Notes under the pieces: generated by a model
Seen by the model: only the letters and a program-made list of their open reading frames with translations
Database searches by the model: none
Told to the model about the DNA's origin: nothing
In this document: piece by piece, positions 1-7,114 of the stretch
How positions within the stretch are numbered: position 1 is the first letter of the stretch
How the letters are laid out: each line of letters begins with the position of its first letter
Assembly (NCBI GenBank): GCA_019119595.1
Contig: DWWS01000027.1
Coordinates: forward strand, 39,747-103,746
Reading direction: 5' to 3'
Length of the DNA: 64,000 nucleotides
Source: Candidatus Eisenbergiella merdavium
GTDB taxonomy: Bacteria; Bacillota; Clostridia; Lachnospirales; Lachnospiraceae
Program-made: the position numbers and the translations under genes

Positions 1-540
1 GCCGCTCTTGGCGTCGATGATGATGGTGGACGGCTCGATCAGCCCTTCCTTTAATAAAGGATAAATAGACAGCGTGGAACAGGTGGGATAGCAGCCGGGA
101 TTGGCGACCAGCCGCGCGCCCTTCACCGCCTCCCTGTTGATCTCGCAGAGGCCGTAAACCGCCTCGTCCAGATACTGGGGAGCAGCATGCGTGATGCCGT
201 ACCATTTTTCATAGATTCCCACGTCCTTCAGGCGGAAATCCGCGCTCAGATCCACGATCTTCGTCTGAGACAAAATTTCGTCGTTTACCAGAGAGGCGCA
301 CAGCCCCTGCGGCGTGGCCGTAAAGATCACGTCCGCCTTCGACGCAAGCTCTTCCATATTATCATCCATGCAGGCCGCGTCCACCAGCTCAAACATGTTC
401 TGGTAAACCTGTGCATATTTCTGATCGATATAGCTTCTGGAGCCGTACCAGACGATCTCCGCCTGCGGGTGGGCAAGAAGCAGCCTTACCAGCTCGCCTC
501 CCGCATATCCCGTCGCTCCGATAATGCCCGCCTTTATCAT
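1..540 (-). CDS. argC: N-acetyl-gamma-glutamyl-phosphate reductase, C-terminus cut by window edge
   Basis: ArgC reduces N-acetyl-glutamyl phosphate to the semialdehyde in arginine biosynthesis, in the cytoplasm. The visible 180 codons start with an NAD(P)-binding fold, GATGYAGGELVRLL near residue 8. The family active-site cysteine is seen in NPGCYPTCS near residue 147. The gene runs off position 1, so about half is missing. The ATG at 540 is preceded by an AAGGA-type ribosome site. The gene is divergent from argG, which fits shared arginine control. The family assignment is secure; only the 3' end is unseen. Confidence 0.95.
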   Translation of the reverse strand, partial: MIKAGIIGATGYAGGELVRLLLAHPQAEIVWYGSRSYIDQKYAQVYQNMFELVDAACMDDNMEELASKADVIFTATPQGLCASLVNDEILSQTKIVDLSADFRLKDVGIYEKWYGITHAAPQYLDEAVYGLCEINREAVKGARLVANPGCYPTCSTLSIYPLLKEGLIEPSTIIIDAKSG

Positions 541-760
541 CCTTATGTCCTTCCTTTCCTTCTTCCATATTTGTTTTTCCGGCTGACCGGCTCTTTCTTT
601 CAGGCGTCCGCAGCCTGTTTTCAGTATAATCAGAAAATCCTCTGCTGACAATCTTTATTTCCTGTTTTCCCTGCCGCAGAAAGCGCAGGCCGTGATACGG
701 AAGTTTTCCTTCCCGCCGTGTGAGGGAAGCTGATGCATACATCCGGCATTACTTCGCATA

Positions 761-789
761 ATTATACGTCTTATAAGCATATTATGCAA
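761..789 (-). promoter_or_regulatory. Promoter reading towards argC
   Basis: On the minus strand a TTGCAT -35 box (784-789) and a perfect TATAAT -10 box (761-766) are separated by 17 bases. Transcription from here gives an argC leader of about 215 nt. The surrounding AT-rich half-sites (GCATAATTATACG, GCATATTATGC) could be arginine-repressor sites, but this is inference. Confidence 0.75.
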
Positions 790-953
790 TACCCTTTTAT
801 ACTTTCTTTTTTCCTCCCCTTTTCCCGGTTCCTCCTGTTTCCCCGTTTTTCGCTGCTTATTCCGCCCAATTTCTGTATTTTCTGAAATTCCCCTTTTGTG
901 GCATGCTGTATAAAATGACGGAAAACCCACTCATTTTATGCATATTTTTTCAC

Positions 954-982
954 TTGCAATGCAGAAGCATTTGTTGTATATT
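954..982 (+). promoter_or_regulatory. Promoter reading towards argG
   Basis: TTGCAA (954-959) and TATATT (977-982) lie 17 bases apart, about 165 bases before the argG start. The leader between them (to 1145) can form short hairpins, for example AGAATG (1095-1100) with CATTCT. I recognise no T-box or other named riboswitch in it. The 541-953 part of the intergenic region holds only the argC leader and promoter. Confidence 0.7.
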
Positions 983-1145
983 AGTTGAGAGCTGAGAGCC
1001 GCTCATGCGGCAGAGGATGGAACGGATGCGCGCTCTGCATATCCGCACAGCCTCTCTAAACCAGGAGACGGCACAAGCCGCCGATTCATACCGGAGAATG
1101 GCCTGCGTCATTCTTCTACGATAATAAATGGAGGAAACAAAGATT

Positions 1146-2369
1146 ATGAAGGAAAAAGTGATTCTCGCCTATTCCGGCGGACTGGACACCACCGCGATCA
1201 TCCCGTGGCTGAAGGAAAATTTTGATTATGAGGTCGTCTGCGTCTGCATCGACTGCGGTCAGGAGGAGGAGCTTGACGGCCTTGAGGAGCGCGCGAAATT
1301 CTGCGGCGCTTCCAAGCTTTACATACTGGATGTTGTTGACGAATTCTGCGACGAGTATGTAATGCCCTGCGTGAAGGCTCACGCCGTTTATGAAAACAAG
1401 TATCTGCTGGGCACCTCCATGGCGAGACCGCTGATCGCTAAGAAGCTGGTGGAGATCGCCCGCAAGGAGGGCGCGACCGCCATCTGCCACGGCGCGACCG
1501 GCAAGGGAAACGATCAGATCCGTTTCGAGCTCGGCATCAAGGCACTGGCTCCGGATATCAAGATCATTGCCGCCTGGAGAAACGACAAGTGGACTCTGGA
1601 TTCCCGCGAATCCGAGATCGAATACTGCAAGGCCCACGGCATCAATCTTCCCTTCTCCGCGGATTCCAGCTACAGCCGCGACCGTAACCTGTGGCATATC
1701 AGCCATGAAGGACTGGAGCTTGAGGATCCTGCCAACGAGCCTAATTATGAGCATCTGCTGGTTCTGGGAACCACTCCGGAAAAGGCTCCCGACGAAGCGG
1801 AATATGTGACCATTTCTTTTGAAAAGGGCACACCCGTCGCCGTCAACGGTGAGAAGCTGAAGGTTTCCGACATCATCCGCAAGCTCAACGCCCTTGGCGG
1901 AAAGCACGGCATCGGTATCGTGGATATCGTGGAAAACCGCGTTGTGGGCATGAAGTCCCGCGGCGTTTACGAGACTCCCGGAGGAACCATCCTGTACGAG
2001 GCTCATCAGCAGCTTGAGGAGCTGATCCTCGACCGCGAAACCACTACCCTGAAGCTGGATATGGGCAACAAGTTCGCTCAGATCGTATACGAAGGAAAAT
2101 GGTTCACCCCTCTGCGTGAGGCAGTTCAGGCCTTCATTGAGAAAACGCAGGAATATGTGACCGGAGAAGTGAAGTTCAAGCTTTACAAGGGCAACATCAT
2201 CAAAGCCGGAACCACCTCTCCCTACACCCTGTACAATGAGTCCATCGCCTCCTTCACCACCGGAGACCTGTACGATCACCACGATGCGGAAGGCTTTATC
2301 AATCTGTTCGGTCTTTCCTCCAAGGTGCGCGCCATGAAGCATCAGGAGCTGGAAAACACAGACAAATAA
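1146..2369 (+). CDS. argG: Argininosuccinate synthase
   Basis: ArgG joins citrulline and aspartate using ATP to give argininosuccinate. The protein is 407 aa, the usual size. It opens with the N-type ATP pyrophosphatase loop AYSGGLDTTAI, followed by family blocks such as CHGATGKGNDQIRFE and GRNLWHIS-like SRDRNLWHISHEG. I chose the ATG at 1146 (MKEKVILAYSGG) because GGAGG at 1130-1134 sits at normal distance. The ATG at 1128 overlaps that site and lacks its own. It stands alone downstream of its promoter and is followed by a hairpin terminator. Confidence 0.97.
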   Translation: MKEKVILAYSGGLDTTAIIPWLKENFDYEVVCVCIDCGQEEELDGLEERAKFCGASKLYILDVVDEFCDEYVMPCVKAHAVYENKYLLGTSMARPLIAKKLVEIARKEGATAICHGATGKGNDQIRFELGIKALAPDIKIIAAWRNDKWTLDSRESEIEYCKAHGINLPFSADSSYSRDRNLWHISHEGLELEDPANEPNYEHLLVLGTTPEKAPDEAEYVTISFEKGTPVAVNGEKLKVSDIIRKLNALGGKHGIGIVDIVENRVVGMKSRGVYETPGGTILYEAHQQLEELILDRETTTLKLDMGNKFAQIVYEGKWFTPLREAVQAFIEKTQEYVTGEVKFKLYKGNIIKAGTTSPYTLYNESIASFTTGDLYDHHDAEGFINLFGLSSKVRAMKHQELENTDK

Positions 2370-2411
2370 TGCCCTGCCGTAGGCTTCCAGGCTTACATTT
2401 ACAGAATCTTC

Positions 2412-2445
2412 AGCGGATGACGCGGAAAATGCGCCATCCGCTTTC
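2412..2445 (+). terminator. Terminator after argG
   Basis: AGCGGATG (2412-2419) pairs with CATCCGCT (2435-2442), extended by CGC/GCG and followed by a short T stretch. It lies between the argG stop and the ribosome site of the next gene, so read-through is possible. Confidence 0.6.
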
Positions 2446-2471
2446 CTGGTTTAAAAGAGGAGAATTTCCAT

Positions 2472-2768
2472 ATGAATGTTATTTTCATTCTGGCGCTTTA
2501 TGTTATAATAGTGAATATAGTGGGATTTGCCGAAATGGGGATTGACAAGCGCCGTGCAAGAAAGGGCGCTTACCGGATTCCGGAAGCCAATCTGTTTCTC
2601 ACGGCCATCATCGGCGGAAGCATCGGCTGTATCGCCGGAATGTATACCTTCCGTCACAAAACCAGACATATGAGCTTCGTCCTCGGCATGCCCGCAATCC
2701 TGGTGGCGCAGGCGGCAATCCTGGGCTATCTCCTTTTTGCCGCTCCGATCCGCTTTACATTTATGTAA
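2472..2768 (+). CDS. DUF1294 small membrane protein
   Basis: This 98-aa protein has two or three hydrophobic segments (residues about 3-20, 42-58, 70-90). Between them lies the block GIDKRRARKGAYRIPE and then GGSIGCIAGMYTFRHKT, typical of the DUF1294 (YsdA-like) family. The function of the family is unknown. GAGGAGAATTTCC precedes the ATG. It is followed by a hairpin-rich spacer and the response regulator gene, possibly as one transcript. Confidence 0.85.
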   Translation: MNVIFILALYVIIVNIVGFAEMGIDKRRARKGAYRIPEANLFLTAIIGGSIGCIAGMYTFRHKTRHMSFVLGMPAILVAQAAILGYLLFAAPIRFTFM

Positions 2769-2778
2769 GTTGATTTAT

Positions 2779-2899
2779 ATGCCGCCTTCGGCGGCGGAAA
2801 GCTGAGACGGATGAAATCCTTACGGATTTCATCCTGGGAATTGTCCTGGCGGCCAATTCCTTTGGATTTGAATGCCGCCTTGGGCGGCAGAAAGCTGAG
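2779..2899 (+). repeat. Duplicated short hairpin element flanking two further hairpins
   Basis: A 28-base element (2779-2806), ATGCCGCCTTCGGCGGCGG then AAAGCTGAG, recurs with few changes at 2872-2899. Each copy is a GCCGCC/GGCGGC hairpin. Between them are a perfect 10-bp inverted repeat (2810-2819 with 2824-2833, GATGAAATCC) and a weaker GGAATT/AATTCC hairpin. The second copy ends just before the start codon at 2906. Confidence 0.7.
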
Positions 2900-2905
2900 G
2901 TACTT

Positions 2906-3679
2906 ATGCATCTTGCGGTTTGTGACGATAACATCGCGGACAGAAAACAGATGGAACGGCTTCTGGGCCGGGAATCCGACCGGCGGCTGAACACCACCGG
3001 CGTGCTGTACGTGGATTCCTACGGAAACAAAGAAGCCATTCTGACGACGCCCATGATCTACGACGGGCTTTTTATCGACATGACGGAGGAGGGAAGCGAC
3101 GCCGTGGAGATCGCAAACATGCTCCGGGCGGACGGTGCCGTTCTTCCCATCGTGTTCTGCTGCTCCAAAATTGATTACAGGAAGTCCCCGTCCCTTCCGG
3201 ACAACTGTTTCTTTTTGGACAAACCGGTGAATCCCTCCGAGCTTTCAGCCATGTGCGACCAGCTTCTTTCCATCAAAAACAGCCAGGTCAAAAGGTATGA
3301 GTTCCGCTCCCTTACGGAAACCTTTTATCTGGAGGAAAAAGACATCATGTACGCCTGGCAGGAGGATGAACAAATGGTCCGCATCCGCCTTATGGACGGG
3401 AGTGAAAGAACCGCCGTGTCCACGCTCCTGAATTTCTGCGCAAACCTGGGCTTCGACGTGGACAGCTCCAACCGCGGCATCGTTAAGGCGGATATCGGTT
3501 ATATCCGGATCAGTCCCTCCGGCCGCCTTGCCATGATCGGCTGTATCTATGCCGTCAGCCTGAAGGACGTGAGCAAAATCGGCTTTTTTGACCTTACCAT
3601 GACGGACGGGCACAAATTCCGCATCGCTCCCTCCAGCCGCCGGACGCTGCAAAACGCCAAAAGCGCGGTAAAGGAGTGA
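2906..3679 (+). CDS. Response regulator, receiver plus LytTR-like DNA-binding domain
   Basis: The 257-aa protein has an N-terminal receiver domain. The acidic pair is in AVCDDN (residues 4-9), the likely phospho-acceptor Asp in GLFIDM near residue 58, and the conserved Lys in FLDKPVNPSEL near residue 104. The C-terminal half (about 130-250) resembles a LytTR domain, with the block FYLEEKDIMYAWQEDEQMVRI and HKFRIAPSSRRTL. No histidine kinase gene is adjacent, so it is an orphan in this window. The target is unknown. The domain call for the C-terminus rests on pattern recognition only. Confidence 0.75.
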   Translation: MHLAVCDDNIADRKQMERLLGRESDRRLNTTGVLYVDSYGNKEAILTTPMIYDGLFIDMTEEGSDAVEIANMLRADGAVLPIVFCCSKIDYRKSPSLPDNCFFLDKPVNPSELSAMCDQLLSIKNSQVKRYEFRSLTETFYLEEKDIMYAWQEDEQMVRIRLMDGSERTAVSTLLNFCANLGFDVDSSNRGIVKADIGYIRISPSGRLAMIGCIYAVSLKDVSKIGFFDLTMTDGHKFRIAPSSRRTLQNAKSAVKE

Positions 3680-3692
3680 TTCTCTGACTGCG

Positions 3693-3731
3693 AAAAGCAG
3701 CGGCTTTGGTTGAGCCGCTGCTGCTTTTTTG
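3693..3731. terminator. Bidirectional terminator between convergent genes
   Basis: GCAGCGGCT (3697-3705) pairs with AGCCGCTGC, followed by a six-T run on the plus strand and a four-T run on the minus strand. It sits in the 54-base gap between the response regulator stop and the stop of the iron-sulfur subunit gene. Confidence 0.85.
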
Positions 3732-3733
3732 TC

Positions 3734-4426
3734 TCATCGTCTGCCTGCTCTGCCAGGGCGGTTCAGCTTCGCCATCGAGGCCAGGGTGTCGATGCCCATA
3801 GGGCAGACCTCCACACAGGAAAGCACCTTCGAGCAGCCGCCCGCGAAATGTCTTGCATATTCTTTTCTCAGCTCCTCGCCCCGATCTGCGCTCTGGAGGG
3901 AAAGCAGATACATCTCATTCGCAAAAAGCGCGCCGAAGAAATTCTCCCCCCTGATATAGTTGGGACAGGCTTCCAGGCAAAGCCCGCATTTCAGGCATTT
4001 TGCGACGGAATATAGCTGCGGGAAGCTCTTTTCCCCAATCCCTTTGTATTCGCCCAGGTATGCCCTCGCCCTGTGCAGATTCTCCTCGATGATGCTGCGG
4101 TCAACGATCAGATCCGCTATCACGGGAAATTTTGACAGCGGCTCCAGCGTGAGCTCACCGCCTTTTATATCGCGCAGAAACGTCGCGCAGGCAAGACGCG
4201 GGATGCCGTTGATCACCATGGCGCAGGCACCGCACATTTTTTGCTGACAGCTGCATTCCCAGCGGATCCGGGGCGCCGGCTTTCCTTCCGTATCATACAG
4301 GTCGTCGGTATAGTTCAGCTTGTCGAGCAGGGCACTTATAGTCATTTCGGGGTCGGCGTCGCACGCAAAGGACTGCCAATAGGGCTCGCTGTCCGCGTCC
4401 CGCTGGCGTTTGATCTTTATAAGCAT
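3734..4426 (-). CDS. frdB: Fumarate reductase/succinate dehydrogenase iron-sulfur subunit
   Basis: This 230-aa protein passes electrons between flavin and quinone or the membrane anchor. An N-terminal 2Fe-2S domain carries CSCQQKMCGACAM near residue 60. A C-terminal ferredoxin domain has CLKCGLCLEACP near 143 and CSKVLSCVEVCPMGID near 200, supplying the 4Fe-4S and 3Fe-4S ligands. Its ATG overlaps the end of the flavoprotein gene by 10 bases, implying coupled translation. Sequence cannot tell whether it runs as fumarate reductase or succinate dehydrogenase; fumarate reduction is likelier in an anaerobe. Confidence 0.92.
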   Translation of the reverse strand: MLIKIKRQRDADSEPYWQSFACDADPEMTISALLDKLNYTDDLYDTEGKPAPRIRWECSCQQKMCGACAMVINGIPRLACATFLRDIKGGELTLEPLSKFPVIADLIVDRSIIEENLHRARAYLGEYKGIGEKSFPQLYSVAKCLKCGLCLEACPNYIRGENFFGALFANEMYLLSLQSADRGEELRKEYARHFAGGCSKVLSCVEVCPMGIDTLASMAKLNRPGRAGRR

Positions 4427-6054
4427 ATCTCATCCTCGCTCTCATAGGTTATGTCGTACTTACCGCCGCTGTAGCTGATCACGGAGCATTTTTCATACGC
4501 GTCGCTGCGTAAGGGATAATCGGCCCGGATATGGGCGCCGCGTGTTTCCCTGCGGCGTTCGGCGCAGGCCAGGATCGCCCTTCCCAGCGTCAGCATGGCG
4601 CTGAGGCTGTAGCCCTGATACGGGGAAACCTCGCTGTCGTAGATGATCTTGTCGCAGACGGACAGGTAATAATCCACGCTCTCAAGCCCTTCCTTCAGCT
4701 TTTCCCCCGTCCGAAGGATGCCAAGATCCTCGTTCATGATCTGGGAAAGGCTGTTTCGTATGTATACCGCGGAAAAGGGGCTTTGGGATTCCAGCCGCCG
4801 GTTCAGTCCGTCGCTCTGCTCCCTGATGTAGCTGTCAAAGCCGGGGGAGGGCACAGGGCTTCCGTCCTCGCAGATGGAACGGGCCGCGGCCTTTCCTCCG
4901 TGCACGGCCGCAAGGAGCGAATTTCCCCCCAGGCGGTTCGCGCCGTGATAGATGGACGCGCATTCGCCCACGGCGTACATGTTTTTAATATTGGTGCGGT
5001 GACGGATATCAACCGCAAGACCTCCCATAAAAAAATGCACAGACGGAGCCACGGGAATGCTCTCCTTCGTCACGTCCAGTCCCAGATATTCCCCGCAGAG
5101 GTCGTATACCTCCTTCAGATTTTCCTTTATTTTTTTCTCGCCCAGGAAGGAAATGTCGAGGTAAACCTGCAACGGCGCGTCGTAAATGCATTTGGACACG
5201 ATATCGCGGGGCATGAGGTTTCCCCGTTCCCCATACATATCCTCCATAAAATAAACCCGCTTCCCTCCGCCGTCCACATAATAGAGCCTGCCGCCGTCGC
5301 CGCGCGCGCCCTCGGTGATCAGCATGCGCTTCTGCGGCGTTTCGATGGTGGTCGGATGGTATTGAATAAATTCCAGATTCTTAAGCTTTGCTCCCTGCAG
5401 AAACAGCCTGCCCGCCGCATAGCCGTCGCAGAGCGCAGAGCCTGTGGTCTTTCCGAACAGGCAGTTTTGTCCGCCCACGGCAAACACCGTCGCGTCGGCA
5501 TACAGCGGCACAAGGCTTTTTGTCTTTTCACAGTAAAACAGAGCGCCGAAACAGACGCCGTCGTTTATGAGCGCGGAGTGAAACGTCAGCCCGAGGCGTC
5601 TTACGATCCTGCCCTCGCACTCCCATCTGCGGGCCTCCTGCACCAGAGCCGTTACGATCTGCTTTCCCGTAGAGGCTCCCGCATACACCGTGCGTTTTCG
5701 GGATTGTCCGCCAAAGGCCCGGCGCGCCACGCCTCCGCCCGCTTCTCTTGTAAATACCACGCCGATGCTTTCCAGCCACTCGATCAATGCGGGCGCGTCC
5801 TCGCATAGAGCCGTGACGGTCCCTGTTCCCGCAATGTCGCACCCGCTCTTTATCGTCTCGCTGATATGAAGCTCCACGCTGTCCCCCTCCTCGCAGCCCG
5901 CAAGAACGGCATTGATGCCGCCCGCCGCCATGACCGACTGCGAACGCTCGGAGGGGTAAGGGGATACCAGCACGGCTGTGCCGCCTCTTTTTGCCGTTTC
6001 AATGGCACAGGTGAGCCCTGAAATTCCGCTGCCAATGATCAACACCCGATTCAT
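4417..6054 (-). CDS. frdA: Fumarate reductase/succinate dehydrogenase flavoprotein subunit
   Basis: The 545-aa subunit has an FAD-binding start, VLIIGSGISGLTCAIETAKR, and then SVMAAGGINA. Active-site blocks HPTTI (after IQYHPT) and LITEGARGDGG are present, as is MGGLAVD and the GANRLGGNSLL motif near the C-terminus. I chose the ATG at 6054 because GGAG lies 7 bases upstream and the protein then begins directly with the dinucleotide fold. A longer reading frame runs into the leader repeat and is rejected. It is second in the operon anchor-flavoprotein-iron sulfur. Confidence 0.94.
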   Translation of the reverse strand: MNRVLIIGSGISGLTCAIETAKRGGTAVLVSPYPSERSQSVMAAGGINAVLAGCEEGDSVELHISETIKSGCDIAGTGTVTALCEDAPALIEWLESIGVVFTREAGGGVARRAFGGQSRKRTVYAGASTGKQIVTALVQEARRWECEGRIVRRLGLTFHSALINDGVCFGALFYCEKTKSLVPLYADATVFAVGGQNCLFGKTTGSALCDGYAAGRLFLQGAKLKNLEFIQYHPTTIETPQKRMLITEGARGDGGRLYYVDGGGKRVYFMEDMYGERGNLMPRDIVSKCIYDAPLQVYLDISFLGEKKIKENLKEVYDLCGEYLGLDVTKESIPVAPSVHFFMGGLAVDIRHRTNIKNMYAVGECASIYHGANRLGGNSLLAAVHGGKAAARSICEDGSPVPSPGFDSYIREQSDGLNRRLESQSPFSAVYIRNSLSQIMNEDLGILRTGEKLKEGLESVDYYLSVCDKIIYDSEVSPYQGYSLSAMLTLGRAILACAERRRETRGAHIRADYPLRSDAYEKCSVISYSGGKYDITYESEDEICL

Positions 6055-6150
6055 ACTAATCTCCATTCCGGAGCGTGCGACGGGGTGAATCGAAATCGCG
6101 GATGTGATTTCGATTCCGCCATAACGGCTACTTGTGACGCTCCGGCACAA
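6055..6150 (-). repeat. Structured leader repeat, copy A (before flavoprotein gene)
   Basis: Read on the minus strand, a hairpin TTGTG/CACAA holds the loop CCGGAGCGT (6137-6145 on plus). That loop is perfectly complementary over 9 bases to ACGCTCCGG (6068-6076), which ends just before the GGAG ribosome site. Between lies a perfect 11-bp hairpin (6087-6097 with 6106-6116). The same architecture recurs upstream of other genes in the window. Confidence 0.7.
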
Positions 6151-6186
6151 ACAGCCGCATAAACGATCAGCCATCGGGCTGACCGC

Positions 6187-6738
6187 TTACGCCAGTCCTC
6201 CCAAAAAGAAACGGATCACCGCAAAGAGCGCCGCAAGTCCCGCCGCTGTGCAGACGGTATAGGCGGCGATATCAAGGCGCCTCGCCGTTTTTGACGAGCC
6301 GGCCAGGCCGAGGGTGATAAAGGCCTTGCTGAAGGATACCGAGATGTGCAGAAACACGGAGATCAGATAGAGACATTCCGTCAGACAGGTAACGACAGCC
6401 TGTGACCGGCTCAGCGTCTCGCCCGTAGCCATGTGCGAATATGCGCCGATATGCAGGTGCACAAGAACGATCATCAAAAGAGCCGTCACGCGCTGGATGA
6501 CCGCGCGGCTGTTCATCCGCGGATAACGCAGACTGCTTCCGTCGTGCGAAAAGAAAAATATGCACAGACTCGTCAATATATGTACGAACAGGAGCGACAC
6601 CGCCGTATGGGCGAGAGCCTTGCATACGGCAAGGCTGTACCAGGAGGTGATCAGCGAATACGTCATCGTACCCGCATGGCAGAGCACGGCGGCAATGATC
6701 GCCAGGCCAAGAATCGCGTTGCATTTTTTCACCTTCAT
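6187..6738 (-). CDS. frdC: Membrane anchor (cytochrome b-like) subunit of the fumarate reductase complex
   Basis: The 183-aa protein is largely hydrophobic with four or five membrane segments (about 8-24, 33-55, 76-94, 108-130, 148-175). Several histidines sit in or near them (LCHAG, LAHTA, LVHLHIG, FLHIS) and could ligate haem b. Its position directly before the flavoprotein gene supports a membrane-anchor role. I chose the ATG at 6738 (MKVKKCNAILG), preceded by GGGGAA; the longer frame reads through a leader repeat. The protein is diverged, so the family call rests mostly on context. Confidence 0.7.
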   Translation of the reverse strand: MKVKKCNAILGLAIIAAVLCHAGTMTYSLITSWYSLAVCKALAHTAVSLLFVHILTSLCIFFFSHDGSSLRYPRMNSRAVIQRVTALLMIVLVHLHIGAYSHMATGETLSRSQAVVTCLTECLYLISVFLHISVSFSKAFITLGLAGSSKTARRLDIAAYTVCTAAGLAALFAVIRFFLGGLA

Positions 6739-6835
6739 AAAAATTCCCCATTTCGGAGCGTACGACCGGGCGAAGCGAAACCGGATATACAATCTCGCTT
6801 CTTCCCTGACGGCTGCCTGTGACGCTCCGGCACAA
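6739..6835 (-). repeat. Structured leader repeat, copy B (before membrane anchor gene)
   Basis: The loop strand CGGAGCGT of a TGTG/CACA hairpin (complement at 6822-6829) pairs over 8 bases with the strand at 6754-6761, next to the ribosome site. An inner hairpin pairs 6772-6778 with 6795-6801. It shares architecture and the flanking TGTGACGCTCCGGCACAA string with copy A, while the middle differs. Confidence 0.7.
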
Positions 6836-6924
6836 GCAGTCAGGCGGACATGTTCCGTCCGTTGTAATAAAAACAGGATTCCCGTCACAGATCCTCCTGC
6901 TTCTGCATGTAAAACAACGTTTTT

Positions 6925-6954
6925 ATTATAGCATTAGAGGGATGTTTTTTTCAA
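6925..6954 (-). promoter_or_regulatory. Promoter of the frd operon
   Basis: Minus-strand TTGAAA (6949-6954) and perfect TATAAT (6925-6930) are 18 bases apart. The transcript leader is about 180 nt and contains leader repeat copy B. Confidence 0.75.
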
Positions 6955-6975
6955 CCGCTTAGAGCAGCGCCAGGC

Positions 6976-7004
6976 TTGTTTCCCGGGCCGGTTTGTGTTA
7001 GTAT
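6976..7004 (+). promoter_or_regulatory. Promoter of the ABC exporter gene
   Basis: TTGTTT (6976-6981) and TAGTAT (6999-7004) are 17 bases apart, back to back with the frd promoter. The leader carries a short CCGTGTG/CACGG hairpin that overlaps the ribosome site GGGGAGGAAT before 7115. Confidence 0.55.
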
Positions 7005-7114
7005 GGTTCTGTCACGCTCCATCCGGCAAAGGCCTGCCGCACGGCTCTCCGATCCTTCGCCGGAAGGCAGGCGTAAGCAAAAGAAGGGGCCGTGTGCCCG
7101 CACGGGGAGGAATC

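Noticed and set aside
541..1145. T-box or arginine riboswitch before argC or argG
   Set aside because: No T-box antiterminator core and no known arginine-sensing RNA pattern is present; only promoters and weak hairpins are seen.
1116..2342. Long minus-strand open frame (408 codons) across argG
   Set aside because: It is the antisense shadow of a highly biased coding gene; it has no ribosome site and no family motif.
6055..6174. N-terminal extensions of frdA, frdC, exoA and yigZ-like proteins
   Set aside because: The extra codons are translated leader repeats (shared Arg/Cys-rich gibberish) upstream of clear ribosome sites.
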